Origin: G963662905 sp963676415
GTDB taxonomy: Bacteria > Bacteroidota > Bacteroidia > Bacteroidales > WRLA01
DNA length: 64,000 nt
Direction of reading: 5' to 3'
Assembly (NCBI GenBank): GCA_963676415.1
Contig: OY781097.1
Location: 992,001-1,056,000 of the forward strand
The notes under the pieces were generated by a model. That model was not told the DNA's origin. It saw only the letters and a program-made list of their open reading frames with translations, and ran no database searches. The translations under genes were made by a program, and so were the position numbers. How positions within the stretch are numbered: the first letter of the stretch is position 1; each line of letters begins with the position of its first letter. Below are positions 45,877 to 55,123 of the stretch, piece after piece.

Positions 45877-46833
45877 CTACATCAAAATATAAACCAAATA
45901 TCCCGCATAAAGCAGCACCAAAATGGCCCCTTCCCAGCGTTCGAGGCGGCGGCCTTTGCCGGTAAACAGAAAAATAAACAGCAGGAAAGACGCCAGCAGG
46001 TTGAGCAAAATATCTGTAAAGGCATTGTCGGCAATTGCAGCCGGAGCGATGATGGTAGAAATACCCAAAATCAAGAAGACATTAAATAGATTCGAGCCAA
46101 CGACATTACCGATGGCCAGATCGACTTTTCCGCGTGATACAGCTACAATTGAGGTTGCCAGCTCGGGCAGGGAGGTTCCCAAAGCCACAACGGTAAGCGA
46201 GATAATCCTTTGCGAAACGCCAATCGATGAAGCGATATCCACGGCGCTGTTTACAATCATGCGCCCTCCAAAAACCAGTCCGGCCAACCCAATCAGCACA
46301 AACAGAATGGCCCGGCCTGTGCCATGTGTTTTTTCGGGCAGTTCATCATAATCGTGGTGGTGCGCTTTGGCCACAAAAAGGTTATACACCATAAAGACAG
46401 CAAAAAACAAGAGCAGGACAATCCCCTCAGAACGCCCGATAATATTGGTTGCCGCTCCGTCGATCCAGAAATCGGCTGCAATGATAAGCAGCAGAAAGGC
46501 AGATAAAAAACTCAGCGGAATTTCAATCCAGGTAGTATTGTATTTTACGCTTAGTGGATGGATTAAGGAAGTAATTCCGAGAATGACCAAGACATTGATG
46601 ATGTTACTGCCGAGGATATTTCCCAAAACCATATCGGTATTGCCCTGAGCAGCAGCCATTACGTTTACTACCATTTCCGGAGCCGAAGTTCCCAGCGCCA
46701 CAATGGTAAGGCCAATGACAATATCAGGAATGCGCAACAAGCGAGCCAGCGAAGAAGCACCGTTTACCAGACGGTCGGCACCGGCAATCAATAAAGCAAA
46801 ACCAAGGATCAGAAGAAGTATTTGTACCAGCAT
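45877..46833 (-). CDS. Calcium/sodium antiporter (CaCA family, YrbG-like)
   Basis: A 318-residue protein with about ten membrane helices arranged as two homologous halves. Each half carries an alpha repeat: GTSAPEMVVNVMAAAQGNTDMVLGN with GSNIIN, and GTSLPELATSIVAVSRGKVD with GSNLFN. These form the cation-binding sites of Na+/Ca2+ exchangers. An acidic/His loop (KAHHHDYDELPEKTH) separates the halves. It converges on the methyltransferase gene with 12 bp between stops. A TAATTTTG element on the minus strand at 46854-46861 may be its promoter. Confidence 0.92.
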   Translation of the reverse strand: MLVQILLLILGFALLIAGADRLVNGASSLARLLRIPDIVIGLTIVALGTSAPEMVVNVMAAAQGNTDMVLGNILGSNIINVLVILGITSLIHPLSVKYNTTWIEIPLSFLSAFLLLIIAADFWIDGAATNIIGRSEGIVLLLFFAVFMVYNLFVAKAHHHDYDELPEKTHGTGRAILFVLIGLAGLVFGGRMIVNSAVDIASSIGVSQRIISLTVVALGTSLPELATSIVAVSRGKVDLAIGNVVGSNLFNVFLILGISTIIAPAAIADNAFTDILLNLLASFLLFIFLFTGKGRRLERWEGAILVLLYAGYLVYILM

Positions 46834-46919
46834 ATTGATCAGAATTGATACAGCAAAATTAAGCTTTTCATTCTAGTAGACTGTCTTTTTTGTACTTTTG
46901 ATTTTTAAAGGATTTAGGA

Positions 46920-47735
46920 TTGAAAACAAGCATTCATATAAAAGCCCGCGGAAAAGCCCGCAAACTATATTTTTCATCAGATCAACACTTTGGCGTTCCC
47001 GACCGTGTTTCGAGCCGCAAACGGGAAGGTCTTTTCGTGCAATGGCTCGACCGGATATCCGAAGATGCTGCTGCGGTTTTCCTGATGGGAGACCTTTTCG
47101 ATTTTTGGTTTGAGTACGGAACTGTGGTGCAAAAAGGCTATGTCCGCCTGTTGGGCAAACTGGCCGAAATGACAGATTCCGGAATCCCGGTTTATTTTTT
47201 CCGGGGCAATCACGACATCTGGGCCTTCCGCTACCTTGAAGACGAAATCGGATTGAAGCTTTTCCGCAGGGAAGAGATCATGGAATTTGAAGGAAAAAAG
47301 TTTTTTCTCGCACATGGCGATGGCCTGGGGCACGGAGATCGCGGCTATAAATTCCTGAAAGCTGTTTTTGAAAATAAAATCAACCAGGCTTTGTTCCGCT
47401 GGGTACATCCCGACATAGCCACCAGCATGGGCCTGTTTTGGTCAAGGCGCAGCAGATATGCCCATGAGGCGAAAGAGCAGAAAAAACCCCGCCTGCCCAA
47501 AGAGCCCAATCTGGAAGCAATCCGAAAACAAAGGCTGCCTGTTTTTGCAGCAGAGAAACTCAAGGAAATACCCGATATCAACTATTTTATTTTTGGGCAC
47601 TGGCATTACCCCATACTATTCCCTTTAAATGAAAGTTGTAAATATGTGAACCTCGGCGACTGGATTACGTTTTTTAGTTATGCCGAATTCGACGGACAAG
47701 AAATGAAACTTAACTATTTTAAATCAAATAAATAA
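46920..47735 (+). CDS. lpxH: UDP-2,3-diacylglucosamine diphosphatase (LpxH)
   Basis: A 271-residue metallophosphoesterase of lipid A synthesis that hydrolyses UDP-2,3-diacylglucosamine to lipid X. Motifs are SDQHFG (about 20-25), GDLFDFWFE near 57, RGNHDIW near 95, AHGDGLGHGDRG near 131 and FGHWHYP near 226, with metal-binding residues intact. An in-frame stop lies 15 bp upstream and no ATG is near, so the start must be TTG at 46920. TACTTTTG at 46893-46900 could be its -7 box. It is followed after 5 bp by a peptidase gene and is probably co-transcribed with it. Confidence 0.9.
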   Translation: MKTSIHIKARGKARKLYFSSDQHFGVPDRVSSRKREGLFVQWLDRISEDAAAVFLMGDLFDFWFEYGTVVQKGYVRLLGKLAEMTDSGIPVYFFRGNHDIWAFRYLEDEIGLKLFRREEIMEFEGKKFFLAHGDGLGHGDRGYKFLKAVFENKINQALFRWVHPDIATSMGLFWSRRSRYAHEAKEQKKPRLPKEPNLEAIRKQRLPVFAAEKLKEIPDINYFIFGHWHYPILFPLNESCKYVNLGDWITFFSYAEFDGQEMKLNYFKSNK

Positions 47736-47740
47736 GTATT

Positions 47741-49111
47741 ATGGATTACATCAAAACCTATATCGAAGAAAACAAAGAACGTTTCCTCGACGAACTTTTC
47801 GGGCTGATCCGCATTCCTTCCATCAGCTCTATTGCAGACCACAAACCTGATATGTACAAAGCGGCCGAATACTGGAAAAAACTCATCCTGGATGCAGGCG
47901 CTGACAAAGCAGAAGTATTTGAAACAGACGGAAATCCCGTTACTTACGGTGAAAAGATTATCGATCCTGCCAAACCAACTGTGCTGGTTTATGGCCATAT
48001 GGATGTTATGCCGGTTGACCCGATCGAAAAATGGGACACCAAGCCTTTTGAACCTGTTATCAAAGACGGAAAAATCTGGGCACGTGGTGCTGATGACGAT
48101 AAAGGACAGGCATTCATGCATGCCAAAGCTTTTGAACTTTTGGTAAAGCACAACAATCTTCCTGTGAATGTGAAATTCATGATCGAAGGAGAAGAAGAAA
48201 TCGGATCGCCAAACTTAGGCAAATGGTGTGCTGAACACAAAGAAATGCTGAAAGCTGACGTAATCCTGGTTTCCGATACCGGAATGATTGCACCCGACAT
48301 ACCCAGCATCACAACCGGTCTGCGCGGGCTTTCTTACTGGGAAGTTGAAGTAACCGGTCCAAACCGCGACCTTCACTCAGGTCTTTTCGGCGGTGCTGTG
48401 GCCAACCCGATCAATATCCTGGCGAAAATGATTACAGACATGGTTGACGAAAACGGAAAAGTAACCATGCCCGGTTTCTATGATGACGTGCTTGAGGTTT
48501 CCGATGATGAACGCAAAATGATGGCCAAGGCTCCTTTCAGCGAAGAAGAATACAAAAAAGCTATTGATGTTGAAGCCCTTTATGGTGAAAAAGGATTCAG
48601 TACAAACGAGCGCACAGGCATCCGCCCAAGTTTTGATGTTTGCGGAATGTGGGGCGGTTATACCGGCGAAGGCGCGAAAACGGTACTTCCTTCCAAAGCT
48701 TATGCAAAAATCAGCTCACGTCTGGTGCCCAACCAAAACAATGAGAAGATTGCCCGTATGTTCAAAAAACATTTCGAAAGCATGGCTCCCGACTATGTGA
48801 AAGTGAATGTTGAATTCCTCCACGGCGGTCAGGCATATGTATGCCCTATCGACATCCCAGCTTACAAAGCTGCTGAAAAAGCCTATGAAGAAGTGTATAA
48901 CAAAGTTCCCGTTCCCGTTCGTTCAGGCGGTTCTATCCCCATTATTTCCACTTTTGAGGAAGTACTGGGGCTGAAATCCGTTTTGATGGGCTTTGGCCTT
49001 GAATCAGATGCCATTCACTCACCCAATGAAAACTTCCCATTGGAACAGTTTTTCAACGGAATTGATACTATTTCACGTTTTTATGGCTATTATGCCGAAG
49101 AAATGAAATAG
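47741..49111 (+). CDS. M20 family dipeptidase
   Basis: A 456-residue cytoplasmic metallopeptidase. Metal ligands are recognisable in YGHMDVMP near 86, RGADDDKGQ near 118 with bridging Asp, EGEEEIGSPN near 149 (catalytic and metal-binding Glu) and the C-terminal DAIHSPNE near 427. A dimerisation lid domain is inserted at about 195-370. Family members cleave dipeptides such as Xaa-His or Cys-Gly. It starts 5 bp after lpxH and is followed by a strong hairpin. Confidence 0.9.
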   Translation: MDYIKTYIEENKERFLDELFGLIRIPSISSIADHKPDMYKAAEYWKKLILDAGADKAEVFETDGNPVTYGEKIIDPAKPTVLVYGHMDVMPVDPIEKWDTKPFEPVIKDGKIWARGADDDKGQAFMHAKAFELLVKHNNLPVNVKFMIEGEEEIGSPNLGKWCAEHKEMLKADVILVSDTGMIAPDIPSITTGLRGLSYWEVEVTGPNRDLHSGLFGGAVANPINILAKMITDMVDENGKVTMPGFYDDVLEVSDDERKMMAKAPFSEEEYKKAIDVEALYGEKGFSTNERTGIRPSFDVCGMWGGYTGEGAKTVLPSKAYAKISSRLVPNQNNEKIARMFKKHFESMAPDYVKVNVEFLHGGQAYVCPIDIPAYKAAEKAYEEVYNKVPVPVRSGGSIPIISTFEEVLGLKSVLMGFGLESDAIHSPNENFPLEQFFNGIDTISRFYGYYAEEMK

Positions 49112-49126
49112 CATTTGACATACGAT

Positions 49127-49167
49127 AGGCCGTGCCATATTGGCATAAAAGCCTGATGGCACGGCCT
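49127..49167 (+). terminator. Hairpin after the M20 peptidase gene
   Basis: A perfect 12-bp stem (49127-49138 with 49156-49167, arms AGGCCGTGCCAT and ATGGCACGGCCT) with a 17-nt loop. The T-tract is weak, so efficiency is uncertain. Confidence 0.55.
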
Positions 49168-49198
49168 TTGACATTATTGTCCATAAATTATTAGGATA

Positions 49199-49660
49199 AT
49201 GCAGGAAAACACAGAAGAATTCAGGAAAAACCTGGAACGCCTTATTCACCTCTTCAAAAAAATCAAAGAGAAAAACATCAATCTCGAAATGTTTGGTGGC
49301 AATGCCGCAATGTTTGCCAATAACCTCGATTTCATCATAAAGAATTTTGAAACTTTTAAAACCAGCATTACACCGGAAATGTTTCAGCAAATGGGGTTCC
49401 CCATCCAGCATTTGGTGAATGATTTGGTGAATGAACTCAGCCGTGAACTTGAAGAAGAGCATGGTGTGGATACTTCCATCGAAACAGAAGACAGCGCGGA
49501 AGCAGCTTCTATAATCGAAGATAAAAAAGAACTGCTCAAGGATATTACTGCCATTGACGAGATGCTCAAAAATCCGGAACTGAGCGAAGAAGAAATGGAC
49601 ATCCTACTGGATGAGCGCCTGAAAATGGATCAAATGCCGCGTTTCCCAAAGAGTGATTGA
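49199..49660 (+). CDS. Hypothetical helical acidic protein
   Basis: A 153-residue cytoplasmic protein that I do not recognise. The first 60 residues are predicted helical and basic (FRKNLERLIHLFKKIKEKNINLEMFGGN). The C-terminal half is very acidic with coiled-coil-like helices (VNELSRELEEEHGVDTSIETEDSAEAA, LSEEEMDILLDERLKMDQM). No signal peptide, membrane helix or catalytic motif is seen. Codon use matches its neighbours. It stands alone after a hairpin and converges on miaB. Confidence 0.72.
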   Translation: MQENTEEFRKNLERLIHLFKKIKEKNINLEMFGGNAAMFANNLDFIIKNFETFKTSITPEMFQQMGFPIQHLVNDLVNELSRELEEEHGVDTSIETEDSAEAASIIEDKKELLKDITAIDEMLKNPELSEEEMDILLDERLKMDQMPRFPKSD

Positions 49661-49727
49661 TTAAAGACGGCCCTTCGGCTTCGACTTACTTTGGCTTCGC
49701 TCAGCACATCGCAGCACAGGCAGCTCA

Positions 49728-49764
49728 GGGGCCTTAAATGTAGTAAATAGTTAATCTAAGGCCC
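49728..49764. terminator. Possible shared hairpin between the hypothetical gene and miaB
   Basis: GGGCCTTA (49728-49735) pairs with TAAGGCCC (49757-49764) in a 206-bp convergent gap. The gap also contains TTCGAC and GCTCAG words that recur in other intergenic spots of the window (for example 12378-12392). Confidence 0.35.
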
Positions 49765-49866
49765 TCAAGCGAAGCCATGAAATGTAATTCTAAAAGAGCA
49801 TCTAAGGCTCTCGAGCGGCCTGTAGCGATCGGAGTCGAACTAAGTCGAGAGGCCAATATTCAAACG

Positions 49867-51198
49867 CTAAACCAGCTCCCCGATCAAAGTTGCTGAAGTA
49901 CAATCCTTGATTCTTACTTCAACAAAATCACCGGCTTTATAACCATTGTTTTCGAAAACGACCACTTTATTTTGAGAATTGCGCCCAAATAATTGCGTTT
50001 TTGACTTCTTGCTCACACCTTCAACCAGCACTTCAAAAGTTTTGCCCACATCACGCCGGTTGCTTTGCATGGAAAGCTCCTGCTGTGTGGCGATAATCTC
50101 CTCCAAACGACGGGTTTTCACTTCTTCACGTACATCATCATCAAATTTTTTGGCAGCAATTGTGCCCGGCCTTTTCGAATATTTAAACATAAAAGCATAC
50201 TCAAAAGCAGCTGCACGCATAGCCGAAAGTGTTTCTTTGTGGTCTTCTTCGGTTTCGCCGCAAAATCCGGCAATAATATCCGTTGATACGGCAACATCGG
50301 GTATAATCCTGCGTGCCGAAGCAATACGCTCCAGATAAAACTCACGGCTGTATTTTCGGTTCATGCGCTCCAGCACCACGCTGCTTCCTGATTGCATCGC
50401 CAGGTGAATTGCTGCGCAGATGTTTTTATTGCTGGCAATTACATGCAAAAGTTCATCGGGCAGGTCTTTGGGGTGCGAAGTCGTAAAACGGACGCGCATT
50501 CCGGGTGCGGCATCGGCGACTTTTTGCAGGAGTTGTGCAAATCCTATTTCATTACCGTTTTCATCGCTTTGCCGGTAGGAGTTCACATTTTGGCCGAGCA
50601 ATGTAACTTCTTTAAAGCCTTTTTGTTGCAGGTCGGTGCATTCGCGGATGATGGTTTGTGCTGATCGGCTTCGTTCTTTTCCGCGGGTAAAGGGCACCAC
50701 ACAATAAGTGCAGAAATTTTCGCAGCCGCGCATAATGGAAACAAAGGCCGAAATGCCATTGCTGTGGTAACGCACCGGCTGTATATCGTCATAGGTTTCT
50801 TCGAGCGAGAGCTGCACATTGGCAGCTTTTTGTCCCGATTCCATCTCGCGCACCAATTGCGGCAGGTCACGATAGGCATCAGGCCCGGCAATCAGGTCAA
50901 CGGCTTTTTCCCCGCTCAGCAATTCTTCTTTCAGGCGTTCGGCCATGCAACCGATAATCCCGATTTTGAGTCCTGGATTTTTTTTCTTAAGCGCGCGCAG
51001 GTGCTCCAGGCGTTTCCAGATGCGCTGTTCTGCCTTATCGCGGATGGAACAGGTGTTGAGCAAAATAAGATCGGCCTGACCAGCTTCATCAACCAATGTA
51101 AAATCATCTTTTTCCAATACAGAGGCCACGATTTCGCTATCGGAAAAATTCATCTGGCAGCCGTAAGTTTCAATATAAAGTCTGGATTTTTTCTCCAT
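49867..51198 (-). CDS. miaB: tRNA-2-methylthio-N6-dimethylallyladenosine synthase (MiaB)
   Basis: A 443-residue radical-SAM methylthiotransferase. The N-terminal domain has its auxiliary-cluster cysteines in YGCQMNFSDSE, NTCSIRDKAEQ and GCMAERL. The radical-SAM cluster is in MRGCENFCTYCVVPFTRG near 147, and the C-terminal TRAM domain ends the protein. It adds the 2-methylthio group to i6A37 of tRNAs. The frame stays open to 51294 but MEKKSRLYIETYGCQ at 51198 is the normal start. A TAATTTTG element lies at 51322-51329 on the minus strand. It is divergent from topA. Confidence 0.93.
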   Translation of the reverse strand: MEKKSRLYIETYGCQMNFSDSEIVASVLEKDDFTLVDEAGQADLILLNTCSIRDKAEQRIWKRLEHLRALKKKNPGLKIGIIGCMAERLKEELLSGEKAVDLIAGPDAYRDLPQLVREMESGQKAANVQLSLEETYDDIQPVRYHSNGISAFVSIMRGCENFCTYCVVPFTRGKERSRSAQTIIRECTDLQQKGFKEVTLLGQNVNSYRQSDENGNEIGFAQLLQKVADAAPGMRVRFTTSHPKDLPDELLHVIASNKNICAAIHLAMQSGSSVVLERMNRKYSREFYLERIASARRIIPDVAVSTDIIAGFCGETEEDHKETLSAMRAAAFEYAFMFKYSKRPGTIAAKKFDDDVREEVKTRRLEEIIATQQELSMQSNRRDVGKTFEVLVEGVSKKSKTQLFGRNSQNKVVVFENNGYKAGDFVEVRIKDCTSATLIGELV

Positions 51199-51382
51199 TG
51201 ATAATTTCTTAAACTTCAAAAATGAATTGAACAATCTTGTCTGTTTCGCCTTTATTGCCAATAACAGACGCCGGAGTAAAAACAGGCTTCGCAATCAAAT
51301 GTTTAGCCTGAACCGGGGGTGCAAAATTAATGATAAATCCGGCATAAGCTTACACATTAATAATGTGAATTTGCAAATGCCA

Positions 51383-51415
51383 TTTGATTTTTAGCCTTTT
51401 AATGTTATACCTTTG
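51383..51415 (+). promoter_or_regulatory. topA promoter
   Basis: TTTG (51383-51386), a 21-bp spacer and TACCTTTG (51408-51415) match the Bacteroidota consensus, 38 bp before the topA start. Just upstream are two small palindromes, CACATTA-A-TAATGTG (51353-51367) and ATTTGCAAAT (51369-51378), between the divergent topA and miaB genes. Confidence 0.55.
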
Positions 51416-51453
51416 TCGCCGTTTTTAAAGCCAAATAGTATTTTTCAGATCTT

Positions 51454-53838
51454 ATGGGAAAAAATTTAGTTATTGTCGAGTCCCCTGCAAAAGCAAAAAC
51501 CATCGAAGGTTTTTTGGGGAAAGAATTTCTTGTTAAATCCAGTTTCGGGCACATCCGCGACCTCTCCAAGAAGAAATTGGGTGTGGACATAGAGTCGGGT
51601 TTTGTGCCTGACTACGAAATAAGCGCAGATAAAACCAAGGTTATCAGGGAGCTGAAAAAATTAGCCAAGGAGGCCGAAACGGTTTGGCTTGCATCCGATG
51701 AAGACCGCGAAGGAGAAGCCATTGCCTGGCACCTTCAGGAAGCACTGAACCTGAATCAGGATGCAACAAAAAGGATTGTTTTTCATGAAATTACAAAAAA
51801 CGCCATACTCGATGCCGTAAAAAGCCCGCGGAGCATAGACTACAACCTGGTAAACGCCCAGCAGGCACGCCGAGTCCTCGACCGCCTTGTCGGGTTTGAA
51901 CTTTCGCCGGTACTTTGGAAAAAAGTAAAACCCTCACTTTCTGCCGGGCGTGTGCAATCGGTTGCCGTCCGTTTGATTGTTGAGCGCGAAAGCGAAATCA
52001 AGAACTTCAAAAGCATATCTTCTTTCAAAGTCAGTGGTGTATTTTTCCCTTTGGGAGAAGTCGCCAATGCACGCAACAGCTTTATCGCCGAACTGCCACA
52101 GCGTTTTGTCAAAAAAGAAGAGGCTGAGACATTCCTGCAGCAATGTCTGGAATCGGAATTCATCATCAATGATATTGAAAAGAAACCCGGAAAGAAGAGC
52201 CCGGCACCGCCATTTACTACATCAACTTTGCAGCAGGAAGCCAGCCGTAAACTGGGCTTCTCGGTTTCCAAAACCATGATGGTGGCTCAGCAGCTTTACG
52301 AATCGGGAAAAATTACCTATATGCGTACCGACTCGGTGAGCCTTTCTTCATTGGCAGTGAATACAGCCAAGCAGGAAATCACCGAAAGTTATGGCGCACG
52401 CTATTCGAAATCACGCCGTTATGCCACGAAAGCCAAAGGCGCACAAGAAGCGCACGAAGCCATCAGGCCCACATACATCAGCAATCATTCTGCAGGCGAC
52501 ACCAAAGACCAGCAGCGTCTCTACGAGTTGATCTGGAAACGTACCATCGCTTCGCAAATGGCAGATGCTGAACTGGAACGCACTACTTTTACAATTGATG
52601 TTTCCAAAGCAAAAGAAAATTTCGTGGCCAAGGGAGAAGTCATTACTTTTGATGGTTTCCTGAAGGTATATCTGGAATCGCGCGATGATGATGACAACGA
52701 AGAACAAAAAGGCGTACTGCCCCCGCTCAAAACCGGGCAAAAGCTGGCCAATAATGAAATTACGGCACAGCAACGCTTTAGCCAGCATCCGCCGCGATTC
52801 ACAGAAGCCAGTCTGGTGCGCAAACTTGAAGAGCTGGGGATCGGACGTCCATCAACATACGCACCCATCATCTCCACCATCCAAAAAAGGGAGTATGTGG
52901 TAAAAGAAGACCGCGACGGGACAGAACGCCAATATGTATTGTTGCATGCCAAAGGCGGTCAACTGATCGAAGAAAACAAAACGGAAAAAACCGGCTACGA
53001 AAAAGCCAAACTTTTCCCAACGGATATCGGCAAACTTGTGAATGAATTCTTGGTGCGCTATTTCGACAAGATTATGGACTACAACTTTACCGCCAGCGTG
53101 GAGGCTCAGTTCGATAAAATTGCCGAAGGGAAAATGGTGTGGCAGGATATGCTGAAAGATTTTTATGGCCCATTCCATGAAAATGTGGAAGAAACCCTGG
53201 AAAAATCAGAAAAAGTAAAAGGCGAGCGTATTTTAGGAACCGATCCGGCCACAGGCAAAAATGTAATTGCACGTATTGGCCGTTTTGGCGCGATGATCCA
53301 ACTGGGCGAAGCGGATCCCGAAAGCGATGAAAAACCACGCTTCGCAGGATTAAAGAAAACACAGAGCATCGAAACCATCACCCTGGAAGAAGCCCTGGAA
53401 CTGCTTAAATTTCCACGCATCGTAGGTCAGTTCGAAGATGCAGATATGAGCGTTGCTATTGGACGTTTTGGTCCATATGTGCGCCATAAATCCAAATTCT
53501 ACAGCCTGGCAAAAACCGATGATCCTGCCACTATCGATGGTGAACGTGCCGTTGTGATCATTAAGGAAAAACGTGAAAAAGATGCCAAAAGCCTTATCAA
53601 AGAGTTTGAAGAAGATAAGGACATCAAGGTAAAAGTGGGTCGTTACGGGCCATATGTGGCAAAAGGTCGCAAAAACTACCGCATCCCCAAAACCATGGAA
53701 CCTGAAAAACTTACGTACGATGATTGCCTTAAGCTGATAGAGGATGGAGATAAGGGCAAAACAAAGAAAGCCCCGGCTAAAAAGAAAGCTGCTGCCGGAC
53801 GAAAGAAAACTGCAACGACTACCAAAAAGAAAGCATAA
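51454..53838 (+). CDS. topA: DNA topoisomerase I
   Basis: A 794-residue type IA topoisomerase. The TOPRIM domain opens MGKNLVIVESPAKAKTI and has the acidic DEDREGEAIAW near 89. The core contains SAGRVQSVAVRLIVERE, and the catalytic tyrosine lies in ITYMRTDSVSLS (about Tyr 289). Instead of zinc fingers the C-terminus has three Toprim_Crpt-type repeats (IGRFGAMIQLG, IGRFGPYVRHKSKF, VGRYGPYVAKGRKNY). It ends in a lysine/alanine-rich tail that should bind DNA. It relaxes negative supercoils. A terminator follows that is shared with the convergent permease gene. Confidence 0.95.
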   Translation: MGKNLVIVESPAKAKTIEGFLGKEFLVKSSFGHIRDLSKKKLGVDIESGFVPDYEISADKTKVIRELKKLAKEAETVWLASDEDREGEAIAWHLQEALNLNQDATKRIVFHEITKNAILDAVKSPRSIDYNLVNAQQARRVLDRLVGFELSPVLWKKVKPSLSAGRVQSVAVRLIVERESEIKNFKSISSFKVSGVFFPLGEVANARNSFIAELPQRFVKKEEAETFLQQCLESEFIINDIEKKPGKKSPAPPFTTSTLQQEASRKLGFSVSKTMMVAQQLYESGKITYMRTDSVSLSSLAVNTAKQEITESYGARYSKSRRYATKAKGAQEAHEAIRPTYISNHSAGDTKDQQRLYELIWKRTIASQMADAELERTTFTIDVSKAKENFVAKGEVITFDGFLKVYLESRDDDDNEEQKGVLPPLKTGQKLANNEITAQQRFSQHPPRFTEASLVRKLEELGIGRPSTYAPIISTIQKREYVVKEDRDGTERQYVLLHAKGGQLIEENKTEKTGYEKAKLFPTDIGKLVNEFLVRYFDKIMDYNFTASVEAQFDKIAEGKMVWQDMLKDFYGPFHENVEETLEKSEKVKGERILGTDPATGKNVIARIGRFGAMIQLGEADPESDEKPRFAGLKKTQSIETITLEEALELLKFPRIVGQFEDADMSVAIGRFGPYVRHKSKFYSLAKTDDPATIDGERAVVIIKEKREKDAKSLIKEFEEDKDIKVKVGRYGPYVAKGRKNYRIPKTMEPEKLTYDDCLKLIEDGDKGKTKKAPAKKKAAAGRKKTATTTKKKA

Positions 53839-53858
53839 AAAATAATTTCTAATTTCTG

Positions 53859-53890
53859 AAAGCCCTGCCAACAATGACAGGGCTTTTTTT
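53859..53890. terminator. Terminator between topA and the LolC/E-like gene
   Basis: AAGCCCTG (53860-53867) pairs with CAGGGCTT (53878-53885), with a 10-nt loop and a run of T on the + side (A-run on the other side). It works for topA and possibly also for the convergent gene ending at 53889. Confidence 0.78.
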
Positions 53891-55115
53891 ATAATTTCTG
53901 GCGCAGATAAGATTTGTTGATCTGGCGAATGGGCAAAAGTGCTGCAAGATATCCGATCAATACTACGGTAAAAAAGACCAGAATAAAATCAAACAACTGC
54001 ATTTCAACCGGATAAGCATCCACAATAAAGCTGCCGCCCGAAACCTGCATGGGTATAAAACCAAAGCTTTGCTGCAGCCAGCACAAAAATCCGCCGAGCA
54101 GCAAGCCGCCAACAGCTCCGCTTAGGGATATCAGCATACCTTCGTAAAGGAAAATACGCCGGATGGTTTTCAGGTTCGCGCCCATACTACAGAGCACTGA
54201 AGCATCTTTCTTTTTTTCGATCATCAACATGCCCAACGAGCCGATAACATTGAAGGTGGCAATGATTAAAATAAAGGTCAGGATCATAAAAATTGCCCAT
54301 TTTTCAGCTTTCATGATGCGGTAGAGTTCATTTTGTTGCTCAAAACGATTCTGCACCAGAAAGTTTTCTCCTAAAATTTCCTTCACAGTTTTCTGAGCCT
54401 TTACAGCTTCCTTTTTGCTCTCAAAGCGTAGTTCAACGGCCGTAATCCGGTTTTTGTAGTCAAAAAGTTCTTGTGCAAAATCAAGGGGCACAAGCACATA
54501 GCGCGTATCAAAATCCTGCTGAACGGCAAAAACACCTGAGGGATAAATATTTTTTGAATTAAACGCCTGGTCCAAACCGGCCATGCTGCTGTTTTTTCGT
54601 GGTGCATACAAAGCAAGCGGGTTCAGGAAATCGCGCACACTGGCGTTGAGGTAATAGGCTACTCCTGCACCGATAACGGCATAAGGCCGCTCTCCTCTTT
54701 TGAGGATCAGCTCACCTTCAATCATCATGCTGTCGAGGGGGCTGTGATGCTGGAAATCTTCGCTCAAACCTTTCACATGCACAATATGCTGCTTGCCTTT
54801 GTATTTCATCAAGGCATTTTCGCTGAGCACTTCGGTATAAAGCACCAGGCCGGGAATTTTCTCCAGTTCGGCACGATGAACCGAATCGGGGCTAAAGGTT
54901 TTTCCTTGAGCAACCGTAATTTTTAAATCGGGATCGAAAGTATTGAAAAGACCGGCAACGAGCGATTCAATGCCATTGAAAACAGAAAGGACAATAATAA
55001 GCGCCATGGTGCCCACTGTGACCCCAACCACAGAAACTCCTGATATAATATTAATAATATTATGGGATTTCCTGGAGATCAGGTAACGTCGGGCTATGAA
55101 CAGCGAAAGTTTCAA
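53889..55115 (-). CDS. LolC/E-type lipoprotein-releasing ABC permease
   Basis: A 408-residue FtsX-family permease. The first helix (about 22-45, IISGVSVVGVTVGTMALIIVL) is followed by a large periplasmic domain and three C-terminal helices (about 270-400). The N-terminus FIARRYLISRKSHNIINIISG is typical of LolC/LolE-type proteins, which extract lipoproteins from the inner membrane with the ATPase LolD. No lolD is adjacent. It is the last gene of a minus-strand group after rbfA and a methyltransferase, 8 bp from the latter. Confidence 0.85.
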   Translation of the reverse strand: MKLSLFIARRYLISRKSHNIINIISGVSVVGVTVGTMALIIVLSVFNGIESLVAGLFNTFDPDLKITVAQGKTFSPDSVHRAELEKIPGLVLYTEVLSENALMKYKGKQHIVHVKGLSEDFQHHSPLDSMMIEGELILKRGERPYAVIGAGVAYYLNASVRDFLNPLALYAPRKNSSMAGLDQAFNSKNIYPSGVFAVQQDFDTRYVLVPLDFAQELFDYKNRITAVELRFESKKEAVKAQKTVKEILGENFLVQNRFEQQNELYRIMKAEKWAIFMILTFILIIATFNVIGSLGMLMIEKKKDASVLCSMGANLKTIRRIFLYEGMLISLSGAVGGLLLGGFLCWLQQSFGFIPMQVSGGSFIVDAYPVEMQLFDFILVFFTVVLIGYLAALLPIRQINKSYLRQKL

Positions 55116-55123
55116 GGTTTGGT

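Noticed and set aside
49661..49866. Possible small RNA or tRNA-like gene in the convergent gap before miaB
   Set aside because: Palindromic pieces are present, but no cloverleaf, T-loop or recognisable RNA family could be seen.
51199..51294. N-terminal extension of MiaB
   Set aside because: The extension (MRSLFLLRRLLLAIKAKQT) is not found in the family; the normal start begins just before YGCQMN.
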